Below are positions 37,163 to 46,829 of a stretch of DNA of 64,000 bases, piece by piece (position 1 is the first letter of the stretch; every line of letters begins with the position of its first letter). The notes beneath the pieces were generated by a model. The model saw nothing but the letters and a program-made list of their open reading frames with translations. It was not told where the DNA came from and made no database searches. A program made the translations under genes and the position numbers. The stretch is taken from NCBI RefSeq assembly GCF_003633685.1, contig NZ_RBKT01000001.1:6572001-6636000 (forward strand). Reading direction: 5' to 3'. The DNA is from Micromonospora pisi. GTDB lineage: Bacteria > Actinomycetota > Actinomycetes > Mycobacteriales > Micromonosporaceae.

Positions 37163-38389
37163 TCAGTTGATCTCCTGCCACCAGCCGTCGACGGGCGGCG
37201 GCAGGTCGACGACCACCCGTTCGCCGGGCCGGGGTACGGCCAGCCGGACGTCGCGGGCCTTCGCCTCCCGCCACAACCGGTCCACCGGGTCCGCCCAGGA
37301 GTGCACGGCGAGGTTGAACGTGGCCCAGTGCACCGGGATGAGCAACCCACCACGCAGGTCCAGGTGGGCGGTGACCGCCTCCTCCGGGAACATGTGGATC
37401 TCGGGCCAGGCCGGGGCGTACGCGCCGACCTGGATGAGCGTGACATCGAACGGGCCGAGCCGTCGGCCGATCTCGGCGTACCCGGAGAAGTAGCCGGAGT
37501 CGCCGGAATAGAAGACCCGGCGGTTCGCCCCGGTGATCACCCACGAACCCCAGAGGGTGCGGTTACGGGTGAAGGCCCGCCCGGAGAAGTGCTGGGCGGC
37601 GGTCGCGGTGAAGCGCAGACCGGCCAGGTCCACGCTCTCGGTCCAGTCCAGCTCGACGATCCGCTCCGCCGGTACGCCCCACCGGGCCAGGTGGGCGCCG
37701 ACGCCGAGCGGGACCAGGAACGGCGCCGACTGGTCGCGCAGCAGCGCCCGTACGGTGCCCAGGTCCAGGTGGTCGTAGTGGTCGTGGGAGATGAGGATCG
37801 CATCGATCGGGGGCAGTTCCGCCAGCGGCACCGGGGGCGGGTGCAGGCGACGCGGCCCCACCAGCCGGGACGGGGAGCACCGTTCGCTCCACATCGGGTC
37901 GATCAGCACCCGCCGTCCCTCGATCTCCACCAGCACCGAGGCGTGGCCGTACCAGACGATGCCGAGTTCGTCGGCGGGAGCCGAGGCGGGCTCGGCCGGA
38001 CCGGGGTCGACCAGCGGGACCGGTTCGGTGGGCCGACGCCGGTGCCCGCCGAAGAGGAACTGGAGCAGGACGTTGCGGCCGGTTTCGGCCATCATGGTCC
38101 GGGTGCTCGCCTGGTTGCGGAAGCTGTCGCCCTCGAACTGCGGTGAGGCCCGGAGCCGGGCGGCGCGGTCGCCGGTGGCACGGGCACCCAACGCCACCGG
38201 GATGTCCCGGACGGCCCAGGCTGCGGCGGCGAGGGCGGCCAGGGCGAGCGCCCCGCCGGCGCGCCTGCGCCAGCGGCGCCGGGACCGTGTGGCATCCGTT
38301 CGGCCCGATCCTGCCCGTCCAACCGTCACTCGCACATCCTCGTTGGTCACGTCCGGCACCCGTCGCCGGCATGCCACTGCTGAGCCCAT
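37163..38389 (-). CDS. membrane-anchored MBL-fold metallo-hydrolase (NAPE-PLD/UlaG-like)
   Basis: 408 residues. An N-terminal arginine-rich segment is followed by a hydrophobic stretch (residues about 45-62), so it is membrane-anchored with the catalytic domain probably outside. Metallo-beta-lactamase motifs: SHDHYDHLD (HxHxDH), YSGDSGYF, and IPVHWATF late. GSWVITGANRRVFYSGDSG and HASVLVEI are typical of the NAPE-PLD-like phospholipase D family. Substrate unknown in bacteria. The precise start is uncertain. Confidence 0.9.
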   Translation of the reverse strand: MGSAVACRRRVPDVTNEDVRVTVGRAGSGRTDATRSRRRWRRRAGGALALAALAAAAWAVRDIPVALGARATGDRAARLRASPQFEGDSFRNQASTRTMMAETGRNVLLQFLFGGHRRRPTEPVPLVDPGPAEPASAPADELGIVWYGHASVLVEIEGRRVLIDPMWSERCSPSRLVGPRRLHPPPVPLAELPPIDAILISHDHYDHLDLGTVRALLRDQSAPFLVPLGVGAHLARWGVPAERIVELDWTESVDLAGLRFTATAAQHFSGRAFTRNRTLWGSWVITGANRRVFYSGDSGYFSGYAEIGRRLGPFDVTLIQVGAYAPAWPEIHMFPEEAVTAHLDLRGGLLIPVHWATFNLAVHSWADPVDRLWREAKARDVRLAVPRPGERVVVDLPPPVDGWWQEIN

Positions 38390-38516
38390 GCTCCTGCCCG
38401 GGGTGGGACCCCGAGCAGGGCTTGATCATCCGATCGGCTGGTCAAGTCGAGTCGATCCTCCACCGTACCTAGGATGATCCGGTTGGTAGCGTGATGCGCC
38501 TGCTTGTCGGTCAGGC

Positions 38517-40949
38517 GTGACGGAAGGGTCCACGCGGGGGGCGATCTCGATGCGACGCGCGATCCCGTACGCCAGCGCCGCCCGCGAACCGACGCGGGCG
38601 GTCCGGGACTCGACCCGGCTCGCCCGGGACTCGCCGGCCGCTGCGCTGGCCGTCCTCGGTGCCGGGGTTGTCGCCGCCGCGCTCTACGTCGCCGATCTCG
38701 CCGACTGGCTCGGTACGCTCCTGCTCACCCTCGTCGGGGCCGGTACCGCGGTGGTGTTGCTGGTCGGACCACGTTGGCACCGGGCCGCCCCCCGGCACCC
38801 CTGGCATCTGCTCAGCGCGTCCACCGCCCTTTTCCTGGTCGGCACCCTGCTCCGCCCCTGGGCGTCGGAGCGGACCGGGCTGTCGGTGCTGAGCGCCGAC
38901 CTGTTCACGGTGCCCGGCTACCTCATCATGATCATCGGTTTCGGTGGGCTGCTGCGTGCCCGGGGTGGGCTGCAACGGCACGCCCTGATCGACGGCCTGA
39001 TCGTCGGTCTCGGCGCGGCGGTCGTCGCCGTGCTGCTGCTGGCCGTACCGGCCGCCTCGGTCCAGGGCCGGCCGGCGATGGTCTCCGCGCTGGCCGGAAC
39101 GTACCCGATCTTCGACGTGGTGCTGCTGCTCCTGCTGGTCAACCTCGCGTTCACCACCGCCGCCCGCCGACCCAGCTTCTGGCTGCTGGTCGGCACGATG
39201 ACGGCGCTGCTGGTCGGCGACCTGACGTACGCGATCGTCGGGCTGGTCGCCACCCTGCCCGGGGCGCCCCTGCTCGACCTGCCCTTCTTCCTCGCCTTCG
39301 CGATGGCCGGTGCCGCCGCCCTGCACCCGTCCGTGGTGTACCTCGGCCGGGCCACGCCGCCGCCGGTGCAGGCCTGGTCCTGGCCGAGGTTGCTGCTGAT
39401 CTGCCCCGCCCTGGCGGCGCCGTTCGTGCTGATCGCGTTGCTGCACGAGCCGACGTTGGTCGAGCGGCTGGTGCCGGCGGTGGCGGGGGCGGTGATGGTG
39501 GCGCTGCTGCTGATCCGGGCGGTGTCGGCGGTGCAGGGCTACGCCACCGCCCAGCGCCGGTACGAGCACCACGCCACCCACGACCCGTTGACCGGCCTGC
39601 CCAACCGGCTCGCACTCGCCCGGAAGGTCAGCCGGCTGCTTGCCGGGACCCCGGCCGGTCGGGCCGGGATCTGGGTGTTCTTCCTCGACCTGGACGGCTT
39701 CAAGCTGGTCAACGACTCGTGGGGCCACGACACCGGCGACCAGCTCATCGTCGAGGTGGGGCGGCGGCTGAGGGCGCTGGTGCCGGCGGCGGCGACCGTG
39801 GCCCGGGTCGGTGGGGACGAGTTCGTGATCGTGCTCGGTGCCGCCCGGGAGGAGGCGACGGCGCTCGCCGAACGGATCCTGGCCTCGTTCGCCGTGCCGT
39901 TGCAGGTACGCGGCGTCGAGGTGGTGGTGAACACGTCGGTCGGGCTGGCCGGCTACAAGGCGGGTGCGCCGGGTGGGGAGCCGGGCCGGCCGGGTGACGA
40001 GGCGAGCCCGGGTGGGCTGCCCACCGCGGCCACCGCCGCCCAGCACGCGGCGGCGCCGGTGACCGCCGAGTCGTTGATGCGGGACGCGGACGTGGCGATG
40101 TACCACGCGAAGGCCGAGGGGCCGGGCAAGTGGGCGTTGTTCGACACCTCCATGCGCGACCGCGTACGCGACCGGGTCGAAATCGAGTTCGCCCTGCGGC
40201 ACGCCCTGGTCAAGGAGCAGCTCCACCTGGTCTACCAGCCGATCGTCGAGTTGACCGGCGGACGACTGGTCGGCGCGGAGGCGCTGATCCGGTGGGACCA
40301 CCCGGCGCGGGGCGCCGTCTCCCCGATCGACTTCATCTCCATCGCCGAGGACACCGGCCTGATCGCCGAGATCGGCGGCTGGGTGCTCGACGAGTCGCTG
40401 CGGCAGTTCGCCGACTGGCGGTCCGACGGTGTGGTGGACGACCGCTTCTGGCTCTCGGTCAACGTCTCGCCCCGGCAGTTGCGCGACCCGGCCCTGCCGG
40501 CGACCCTGGCCGAGGCGCTGCGCCGCTACGACCTGCCGGCCGAGGTGGTGGTGCTGGAGATAACCGAGTCGGTGATGGTCGACGCCTCCGTCGTCACCGA
40601 AGAGGTCCTGGGCGGTCTGCGCCGGATGGGCGTACGGGTGGTGGTCGACGATTTCGGCACCGGCTACTCGGCCCTGGGATACCTGCGGCGCCACCCGGTC
40701 ACCGGGGTCAAGATCGACCGGGCGTTTGTCGACGGACTCGGTGGCAACTCGGAGGACGAGGAGATCGTCCGGGCGGTGGTGGCGATGAGCAGCGCGCTGC
40801 GGTTGAGCGTGGTCGCCGAGGGGGTCGAGACGCCGACCCAGCGGCAGGTGCTGGAGACGCTCGGCGTGCTGTACGGCCAGGGCCGGCTCTGGGACGGGCC
40901 GGTACGTCCCGAGGTCTTCGCCGAGCGCTGGTCCGGCCTGGCCGTCTGA
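38517..40949 (+). CDS. membrane GGDEF-EAL cyclic-di-GMP protein
   Basis: 810 residues from GTG 38517; ATG 38550 is an alternative start. About eight N-terminal hydrophobic segments (residues 40-330), then GGDEF (RVGGDEFVIVLGA) and EAL (GAEALIRWDHP) domains. The A-site is intact, but the RxxD inhibitory site is absent (P-A-A-A at that position). The EAL side has NVSPRQL, EITES, DDFGTGYSALGYL and KIDRAF, so phosphodiesterase activity is likely. The protein may control development or adhesion. Its 3' end is tandemly duplicated (see the repeat). Confidence 0.95.
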   Translation: MTEGSTRGAISMRRAIPYASAAREPTRAVRDSTRLARDSPAAALAVLGAGVVAAALYVADLADWLGTLLLTLVGAGTAVVLLVGPRWHRAAPRHPWHLLSASTALFLVGTLLRPWASERTGLSVLSADLFTVPGYLIMIIGFGGLLRARGGLQRHALIDGLIVGLGAAVVAVLLLAVPAASVQGRPAMVSALAGTYPIFDVVLLLLLVNLAFTTAARRPSFWLLVGTMTALLVGDLTYAIVGLVATLPGAPLLDLPFFLAFAMAGAAALHPSVVYLGRATPPPVQAWSWPRLLLICPALAAPFVLIALLHEPTLVERLVPAVAGAVMVALLLIRAVSAVQGYATAQRRYEHHATHDPLTGLPNRLALARKVSRLLAGTPAGRAGIWVFFLDLDGFKLVNDSWGHDTGDQLIVEVGRRLRALVPAAATVARVGGDEFVIVLGAAREEATALAERILASFAVPLQVRGVEVVVNTSVGLAGYKAGAPGGEPGRPGDEASPGGLPTAATAAQHAAAPVTAESLMRDADVAMYHAKAEGPGKWALFDTSMRDRVRDRVEIEFALRHALVKEQLHLVYQPIVELTGGRLVGAEALIRWDHPARGAVSPIDFISIAEDTGLIAEIGGWVLDESLRQFADWRSDGVVDDRFWLSVNVSPRQLRDPALPATLAEALRRYDLPAEVVVLEITESVMVDASVVTEEVLGGLRRMGVRVVVDDFGTGYSALGYLRRHPVTGVKIDRAFVDGLGGNSEDEEIVRAVVAMSSALRLSVVAEGVETPTQRQVLETLGVLYGQGRLWDGPVRPEVFAERWSGLAV

Positions 40950-41010
40950 GCCAAGCGCTGGTCCGGCCTGGCCGTCTGAGTCGAGCGCCGGCCCGGCCCG
41001 GCCGGACCAG
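40921..41010. repeat. 30-bp tandem repeat across the stop codon of the GGDEF-EAL gene
   Basis: Copies 40921-40950 and 40951-40980 differ at one base; 40981-41010 is a third, decayed copy. The first includes the last codons and TGA, the second repeats the same stop in phase. The unit length is a multiple of three. Confidence 0.9.
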
Positions 41011-41018
41011 CGCCCCGC

Positions 41019-41783
41019 TCAGTCGGTGCCGGGCTCGCCGCCGCGGCTGCTCGCCGCCTTGAGGTAGTCCCGGTTCAGCCGGCCGATGGTGCTCAGCGGG
41101 ATCCCCTTCGGGCAGACCGCGGTGCACTCACCCATGTTCGTGCAGCCGCCGAACCCCTCCAGGTCCTGCTGGGCGACCATGTCGAGGACCCGGCCGGAGC
41201 GTTCCGGCTGGCCCTGGGGCAGCAGGCTCAGGTGCGTGACCTTGGCCGCGGTGAAGAGCATCGAGGAGCCGTTCGGGCAGGCCGCGACGCAGGCACCGCA
41301 GCCGATGCAGGCGGCCGACTCGAACGCCGCGTCCGCGTCCACCTTCGGCACCGGCTGGCTGTGCGCCTCCGGCGCGCTTCCGGTCGGCACCGAGATGTAA
41401 CCACCGGCGGCGATGATCCGGTCGAACGCGCTGCGGTCCACGACCAGGTCCTTCATCACCGGGAAGGCCCGCGCCCGCCACGGTTCGATGTCGATGGTCT
41501 GGCCGTCGGAGAAGTGCCGCATGTGCAACTGGCAGATGGTGGTGGCCCGCTCCGGTCCGTGCGGTACGCCGTTGACGACCATGCCGCAGGCGCCGCAGAT
41601 CCCCTCGCGGCAGTCGTGGTCGAACGCCACCGGCTCCGCGCCGTCGAGGGTCAGGCGCTCGTTGAGCACGTCGAGCATCTCCAGGAACGACATGTCCGGG
41701 GACACGTCGGAGACCTGGTAGGAGACCATCCGGCCGGGATCAGCCGGCCCGGACTGTCGCCAGATGCGCAGGGTCAGGTTCAC
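41019..41783 (-). CDS. sdhB: succinate dehydrogenase / fumarate reductase iron-sulfur subunit
   Basis: 254 residues from GTG 41783, overlapping sdhA as GTGA. Ferredoxin domain with the [2Fe-2S] ligands in [14 protein letters not shown], then [15 protein letters not shown] for the [4Fe-4S] cluster and [15 protein letters not shown] for the [3Fe-4S] cluster. Carries electrons from SdhA flavin to the membrane cytochrome b. The subunit arrangement and sequence match menaquinone-linked actinobacterial complexes. Confidence 0.97.
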   Translation of the reverse strand: MNLTLRIWRQSGPADPGRMVSYQVSDVSPDMSFLEMLDVLNERLTLDGAEPVAFDHDCREGICGACGMVVNGVPHGPERATTICQLHMRHFSDGQTIDIEPWRARAFPVMKDLVVDRSAFDRIIAAGGYISVPTGSAPEAHSQPVPKVDADAAFESAACIGCGACVAACPNGSSMLFTAAKVTHLSLLPQGQPERSGRVLDMVAQQDLEGFGGCTNMGECTAVCPKGIPLSTIGRLNRDYLKAASSRGGEPGTD

Positions 41784-43723
41784 TTGTAGCTCCGCTGGCT
41801 GGGGTGGACGTACTCGAAGTTGAGGTCTTCCTTGTGCAGCACCGGCGGCTGGTCGGCACCGGTGAACTCCCAGGCCGCGACGTAGCTGAAGTGGTCGTCG
41901 TCGCGCTGGGCCTCACCCTCCGGGGTCTGGCTCTCGGCCCGGAAGTGCCCGCCGCACGACTCGGTACGGTGCAGCGCGTCGACGCACATCAGCTCGGCCA
42001 GCTCGAAGAAGTCGGCGACCCGGCCGGCCTTTTCCAGCGACTGGTTGATGCCGTCCGCGTCGCCGGTGATCTTGACCCGGCGCCAGTACTGCTCGCGCAG
42101 GGCACGGATCTGCTCGATCGCCTTGCGCAGCCCGGCGTCGGTCCGTTCCATGCCGCAGTGCTCCCACATGATCTGACCCAGTTCGCGGTGGAACGAGTCG
42201 ACCGTACGGTCGCCGTTGACCGCGAGCAGCCGGGCCAGCCGGTCCTCGACGTCGGCACGGGCGGCGACCACCTCGGGGTGGTTGTCGTCGATCGCCTCGA
42301 ACGGGCCGGCGGAGAGGTAGTTGGCGATGGTGTTCGGCAGCACGAAGTAGCCGTCGGCCAGCCCCTGCATCAGCGCCGAGGCGCCGAGCCGGTTGGCGCC
42401 GTGGTCGGAGAAGTTCGCCTCACCGATGACGAACAGGCCGGGAATGGTGGCCTGGAGGTCGTAGTCGACCCAGAGCCCGCCCATGGTGTAGTGCACGGCG
42501 GGATAGATCCGCATCGGCACCTGGTACGGGTCCTCGCCGGTGATCCGCTCGTACATCTCGAAGAGGTTGCCGTACCGCTCCTGCACGGTGTGCCGGCCGA
42601 GCCGGTCGATCGCGTCGGCGAAGTCGAGGTAGACCCCGAGTCCGGTGGGTCCGACGCCGTGGCCGGAGTCGCAGACGTTCTTCGCCGCCCGGGAGGCGAT
42701 GTCCCGGGGCACCAGGTTGCCGAAGGCCGGGTACATCCGCTCCAGGAAGTAGTCCCGCTCCTCCTCCGGGATGTCGGCGGGGTTGCGGTCGTCACGGGCC
42801 TGCTTCGGCACCCAGACCCGGCCGTCGTTGCGCAGCGACTCGCTCATCAGGGTCAGCTTCGACTGGTGGTCGCCGGAGACCGGGATGCAGGTCGGGTGGA
42901 TCTGCGTGTAGCAGGGGTTGGCGAAGTACGCGCCCTTGCGGTGTGCCCGCCAGGTGGCCGTGACGTTGCAGCCCTTGGCGTTGGTGGAGAGGTAGAAGAC
43001 GTTGCCGTACCCGCCGGAGGCGAGCACCACGGCGTCGGCGTACTCGGTGGTTATCTCGCCGGTGACCATGTCCCGGACCACGATTCCCCGGGCCCGGTCG
43101 TCGACCACGATGAGTTCCAGCATCTCGTGCCGGGTGTGCATCTCGACCCGGCCGAGCGCGATCTGCCGTTCCAGCGCCTGGTACGCCCCGAGCAGGAGTT
43201 GCTGACCCGTCTGGCCCCGGGCGTAGAAGGTCCGTTGCACCTGGGCGCCGCCGAACGAGCGGGTGTCGAGCAGTCCGCCGTACTCGCGGGCGAACGGTAC
43301 GCCCTGGGCCACCGCCTGGTCGATGATGTTGACCGACACCTCGGCGAGGCGGTGCACGTTCGACTCGCGGGCACGGAAGTCGCCGCCCTTGACGGTGTCG
43401 TAGAACAACCGGTGTATGGAGTCGCCGTCGTTGCGGTAGTTCTTCGCCGCGTTGATGCCGCCCTGCGCGGCGATCGAGTGGGCCCGGCGCGGGCTGTCCT
43501 GGTAGCAGTAGGACTTCACCCGGTAGCCGAGTTCGGCGAGCGTGGCGGCGGCGGAGCCACCCGCGAGTCCGGTGCCGACCACCAGCACGGTGAGCTTGCG
43601 CCGGTTCGCCGGGTTGACCAGTTTGGCCTCGAAGCGGCGCCGTTCCCAGCGGGTCTCGATCGGCCCGTCCGGTGCCTTGGTGTCGGCGATCGGCTCGCCG
43701 ATGCGGAACATATCCATGGTCAT
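41780..43723 (-). CDS. sdhA: succinate dehydrogenase / fumarate reductase flavoprotein subunit
   Basis: 647 residues from ATG 43723 (ATGA overlap with sdhC); ATG 43732 is a second option. FAD-binding [19 protein letters not shown] near residue 45, the covalent FAD histidine region [12 protein letters not shown], active-site [15 protein letters not shown] and the C-terminal FAD_binding_C domain. Oxidises succinate, or reduces fumarate, at the cytosolic face. At about 650 residues it has the long form seen in B-type complexes. Confidence 0.97.
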   Translation of the reverse strand: MTMDMFRIGEPIADTKAPDGPIETRWERRRFEAKLVNPANRRKLTVLVVGTGLAGGSAAATLAELGYRVKSYCYQDSPRRAHSIAAQGGINAAKNYRNDGDSIHRLFYDTVKGGDFRARESNVHRLAEVSVNIIDQAVAQGVPFAREYGGLLDTRSFGGAQVQRTFYARGQTGQQLLLGAYQALERQIALGRVEMHTRHEMLELIVVDDRARGIVVRDMVTGEITTEYADAVVLASGGYGNVFYLSTNAKGCNVTATWRAHRKGAYFANPCYTQIHPTCIPVSGDHQSKLTLMSESLRNDGRVWVPKQARDDRNPADIPEEERDYFLERMYPAFGNLVPRDIASRAAKNVCDSGHGVGPTGLGVYLDFADAIDRLGRHTVQERYGNLFEMYERITGEDPYQVPMRIYPAVHYTMGGLWVDYDLQATIPGLFVIGEANFSDHGANRLGASALMQGLADGYFVLPNTIANYLSAGPFEAIDDNHPEVVAARADVEDRLARLLAVNGDRTVDSFHRELGQIMWEHCGMERTDAGLRKAIEQIRALREQYWRRVKITGDADGINQSLEKAGRVADFFELAELMCVDALHRTESCGGHFRAESQTPEGEAQRDDDHFSYVAAWEFTGADQPPVLHKEDLNFEYVHPSQRSYK

Positions 43724-44406
43724 GACACCCATCCGGCTAGTACGGCGAAGGGAACCAGCAGGTAGCCGGCGCAGAGCACGACGGCGAAGACGAGTGCGGT
43801 GGCGCGGGCCCGGCGCTCGCCCTTTGGCGACTGCTGGCCGAGGCTGCGGAACGCGCTGAACATGCCGTGCCGCAGGTGGAAGCCGAGCGCGACGATGGCC
43901 AGGGTGTAGACCAGGGTCACGTACCAGCGTTCGGGGGCGAAGTCGGCGACCACGTTGGCGTGCGGCCGGCGCGGGTCGCCGATCGGGTTCAGCGTTCCGG
44001 TGGTCAGGTCGAGCAGGTGGTAGACCACGAAGAGCAGGATGATCACCCCGCCCCAGCGCATGGTCCGGGCGGCGTAACTGGCCTGTACGGGCTTGCGGTG
44101 GACGTACCGGACCGGGCGTGCCTTGCGGGCCGCCACGGCGAGGGCGGTCGCCGCCCAGATGTGCAGCACCAGGGCGAGAGTCAGGGCGCCACGCTGGAGC
44201 CAGAGGTACCAGACCTCGGGCAGCAGCGGCGTACCGATGGTCCGCAGCCAGTGCGCGTAGTGGTCGAAGGAGGCCGCGCCGAAGAAGATCTTGAGGTTGC
44301 CGAGCATGTGCGCGATGAGGAAGAGCACCAGGAGGATGCCCGTCACCGCCATCACTGCCTTCTTGCCGACCGTTGAGCGGACCGGCGACCGCGTCTCTAC
44401 TGCCAC
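43720..44406 (-). CDS. sdhC: succinate dehydrogenase cytochrome b subunit
   Basis: 228 residues from GTG 44406; TTG 44451 or ATG 44448 would extend it by about 15 residues into the divergent promoter region. Five hydrophobic segments with candidate haem His: [35 protein letters not shown] and [11 protein letters not shown]. This is the B-type diheme cytochrome b558 family without a separate SdhD. First gene of sdhCAB, with all junctions overlapping. Confidence 0.9.
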   Translation of the reverse strand: MAVETRSPVRSTVGKKAVMAVTGILLVLFLIAHMLGNLKIFFGAASFDHYAHWLRTIGTPLLPEVWYLWLQRGALTLALVLHIWAATALAVAARKARPVRYVHRKPVQASYAARTMRWGGVIILLFVVYHLLDLTTGTLNPIGDPRRPHANVVADFAPERWYVTLVYTLAIVALGFHLRHGMFSAFRSLGQQSPKGERRARATALVFAVVLCAGYLLVPFAVLAGWVS

Positions 44407-44464
44407 CTGACCGACGCTAGGAGAGCTGTGATTAGTCGTCCAATGCATCAAAGGCGCAGTCTCG

Positions 44465-44479
44465 ATAGCTGTAGGCTAT
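44465..44479. promoter_or_regulatory. LysR-type binding site (T-N11-A box)
   Basis: ATAGC-N5-GCTAT is a perfect inverted repeat containing T-N11-A (44466 and 44478). It overlaps the ATG of the LysR gene (44478) and lies in the 71-base gap facing sdhC, as expected for an autoregulated divergent LysR system. Confidence 0.7.
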
Positions 44480-45413
44480 GCAGGTGCAGCTCCACCAGTT
44501 GCGGTACTTCGTAGCGGTCGCCGAAAACCGGCATTTCACCCAAGCGGCCGATATTGTCGGCATCACCCAGCCGTCGTTGAGTAAGCAAATTCACGCTCTG
44601 GAAGTTGACCTTGGCGCCCCGCTCTTCGACCGGATCCGGGGAAACATCACCCTGACCGCCGCCGGGGAGGTCCTGCTGCCCCTGGCGAAACGGATCCTGG
44701 CCGACGTCGAGACGGCCCGGGGCGAGGTGCAGGAACTGGTCGGCGTACGCCGGGGACGGGTCCGGCTCGGCGCCACCCCGAGCCTGGTCACCTCGCTCGC
44801 CCCGCAGGTGCTGCGCCGGTTCCGCGACGCCCACCCCAACGTCGACCTCCAGGTCGAGGAGGGCGGCTCCCAGGACCTGGTCCGCGACCTGCTCCGGGGC
44901 GAACTCGACCTGGCACTGATCATCCAGCCGGCACCCGGCCCGGACCCCGCGCTACGGGTCGAGCCGATCCTGCGGGAGAGTCTGGTCGTCGCCTCGCTCG
45001 ACCCGCTGCCGGCGACCACCCCGATGGGCACACTGCGCCTGGTCGACCTTCGTGATCAGCCGCTGGTGATGTTCCGTGAGGGCTACGACCTGCGTGACGT
45101 CACCCTCCAGGCGTGCCGGGACGCCGGCTTCGAACCCTCACTCGCGGTGGACGGTGGCGAGATGGACGCCGTACTCAGCTTCGTCGAGGTCGGGCTCGGC
45201 GTGGCGCTGGTGCCGGGCATCGTGGTCGCCCGCCGGCCCCGGATCCGGGTCACCCAGCTCGCCCCGCCCGGCGTACGACGCACCATCGCACTGGCCCGCC
45301 GCCGCGAAGCCGTACCGACGCACGCGGCGCGGGCACTGCGCGCGATCCTGCTCAACTACGTCCGTACCGCCGCCGAACAGGGCGCCCTCCCGCCCGGCGT
45401 CGAACCGTTGTAG
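44478..45413 (+). CDS. LysR-family transcriptional regulator, divergent from sdhCAB
   Basis: 311 residues. N-terminal winged helix: LHQLRYFVAVAENRHFTQAADIVGITQPSLSKQIHALE, the LysR signature. The effector domain has the usual two alpha/beta lobes (RGRVRLGATPSLVTSLAPQVL, LVMFREGYDLRDVT). Divergence from sdhCAB and the box at 44465-44479 argue for control of succinate metabolism and of its own gene. Confidence 0.95.
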   Translation: MQVQLHQLRYFVAVAENRHFTQAADIVGITQPSLSKQIHALEVDLGAPLFDRIRGNITLTAAGEVLLPLAKRILADVETARGEVQELVGVRRGRVRLGATPSLVTSLAPQVLRRFRDAHPNVDLQVEEGGSQDLVRDLLRGELDLALIIQPAPGPDPALRVEPILRESLVVASLDPLPATTPMGTLRLVDLRDQPLVMFREGYDLRDVTLQACRDAGFEPSLAVDGGEMDAVLSFVEVGLGVALVPGIVVARRPRIRVTQLAPPGVRRTIALARRREAVPTHAARALRAILLNYVRTAAEQGALPPGVEPL

Positions 45414-45416
45414 GGG

Positions 45417-45442
45417 CGACGTCTGGTCAGAGCCGGACGTCG
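45417..45442. terminator. hairpin between convergent LysR and DUF6176 genes
   Basis: 10-bp stem (45417-45426 with 45433-45442, one G-U) and a 6-base loop. It overlaps the 3' end of the DUF6176 gene and follows the LysR stop by four bases, so it may serve both directions. Confidence 0.6.
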
Positions 45443-45744
45443 AGAAGAAGCGGTACCGGAATCTCGCCCTCGATCACCTCGGCCATGACCGCCTTGTGCT
45501 CGGCGTCGATCGGGAAAGGCGACTCCGCGAAGGCCCGCTTGGCCGCCTCGTAGTCGGCCGACTCCACTGCATAGACAAGGACCGGTCCGTCCTCGGTCGA
45601 GAGCAGGAAACCCTGCTCGTGGGCGACACCTTCGTTGTGGAAGGTCTCCCGGATCTCGTCTGCCCGACGCATGCCCTCGGCGAGCCAGTCCTTGAGCCGG
45701 TCCACCTTGTCCGGTCGTACCTTGAGCACCCTGATCTTGAGCAT
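45427..45744 (-). CDS. DUF6176 family protein
   Basis: 105 residues from ATG 45744, better spaced from AGGTGAG than the ATG two codons upstream. A small alpha-beta protein (VRPDKVDRLKDWLAEGMRR, FHNEGVAHEQGFLLSTEDG, VLVYAVESADYEAAKRAF) that resembles dimeric ferredoxin-like barrel proteins of the DUF6176 family. Function unknown. A short operon is not evident. Confidence 0.8.
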   Translation of the reverse strand: MLKIRVLKVRPDKVDRLKDWLAEGMRRADEIRETFHNEGVAHEQGFLLSTEDGPVLVYAVESADYEAAKRAFAESPFPIDAEHKAVMAEVIEGEIPVPLLLDVRL

Positions 45745-45825
45745 GAACATCTCACCTTGCTGTCGGCGATTGCCGGGCCTGGGCGTCGGCGCGAAGGCAA
45801 CGCCTGGTCAGGGCCGTCCTGGGCG

Positions 45826-45853
45826 CCCTTAGATTATGTGAGCCATCTAAGGG
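45826..45853. repeat. 8-bp inverted repeat in an AT-richer patch
   Basis: CCCTTAGA (45826-45833) and TCTAAGGG (45846-45853) flank a 12-base spacer. The patch 45826-45960 is markedly richer in A/T than the genes around it and also contains a 7-bp inverted repeat (45933-45939 with 45954-45960). Confidence 0.6.
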
Positions 45854-45968
45854 TGTGAAGGTTCGTTCGCGAAGTGTGATGTGAGTTATGGCATCCGTGC
45901 CTTTGGTTTGTTGAGCCCGATGTGCCACGTCTGGCGGAAGCTCTGTATATAAGTTCCGCCAGGAATGC

Positions 45969-46694
45969 GTGCTGGGTACAGGAGAGGTGGTCGGGTACGG
46001 CGACGGCGTCACCGACCTGCGCCCCGGCGAGCGGGTGGCCGGGATGGTCCACTGGTACCAGAACCGGGGCACCGTCGGGACGTACGCCGAACTGGTCGCG
46101 GTCGACCGCGACGCGGTGGTCCCCATCCCCGACGACCTCGACCTGGTCGCCGCCGCGACCGTTGCGCTGAACGCGCTCACCGCGCGGCAGGCGCTGGAGC
46201 TGATGGAGCTGGCTCCCGGCTCCACCGTGCTGGTCAACGGGGTGAGCGGCGGGGTGGGCGGCTTCGCGGCCCAGCTCGCGGCGCGGGCCGGGCAGCAGGT
46301 GCTCGCGGTGGCGAGTCAGGGCGACGAGGAATGGGTGCGCGGTCTCGGCGTCGCCGAGGTGCTGCCCCGGACGCTTGACCTGGCCACGGTCGGGCCGGTC
46401 GACGCCGTGCTGGACGCCGTTCCGGTCGGTGCACCGGCCGCCGCCGCGGTCGCCGACGGGGGTGTGCTGGTGACGACCCGCCCGACGCCGCCGGTCGACC
46501 CGGCCCGTGGCGTACGGCAGCACGTCGTTCTGATCCAGCAGAATCAGCCGATGCTCGCCGAGCTGATGGCGGAGGTGGCCAAGGGCGAACTGCTGACCCG
46601 GGTCGCGGCGACGTTGCCGCTGGCCGAGGCGGCCGAGGCGCACCGCCGGGTCGAGGCCGGAGGCGTACGCGGCAAGATCGTCCTTCTCCCGTAG
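45969..46694 (+). pseudogene. quinone oxidoreductase (MDR) lacking its N-terminus
   Basis: The frame begins inside the GroES-like domain at GTGEVVGYGDGVTDLRPGER, a position reached about 60 residues into full-length relatives (compare PGMDVAGVVDEIGPG in the intact enzyme encoded at 12499). The Rossmann half is complete: VLVNGVSGGVGGFAAQLAA, then RRVEAGGVRGKIVLLP at the end. No start with a ribosome site precedes it and the 140 bases upstream are AT-richer non-coding DNA. A 5' deletion is the simplest reading; cofactor binding may persist but activity is doubtful. Confidence 0.75.
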
Positions 46695-46757
46695 CCGCTC
46701 CGGACCTGCCGCGCCGACCGTTCCTGCCGCAATGGCCTCAACGAGGGCGTCGGCCAT

Positions 46758-46815
46758 GGCTGGGCTGTGGCCTTCTGGTACCCCTGTAGGGGCACTGGAA
46801 AGCCACAGCCCAGCC
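46758..46815. terminator. large bidirectional hairpin
   Basis: Perfect 14-bp outer stem (46758-46771 with 46802-46815) with an inner CCCC-TGTA-GGGG hairpin (46781-46792). It lies between the oxidoreductase remnant and the convergent ThuA-fusion gene. Confidence 0.85.
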
Positions 46816-46829
46816 ACAGCGCGGGCTGG

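Noticed and set aside
35481-37544. Minus-strand frame of 687 codons across the dGTPase-like gene
   Set aside because: It crosses real genes on both strands and shows no motif; the plus strand holds complete HD-domain motifs.
41804-43765. Long plus-strand open frame (653 codons) opposite sdhA
   Set aside because: It is the antisense of a strongly supported gene; high GC keeps antisense frames open. No domain pattern and no ribosome site.
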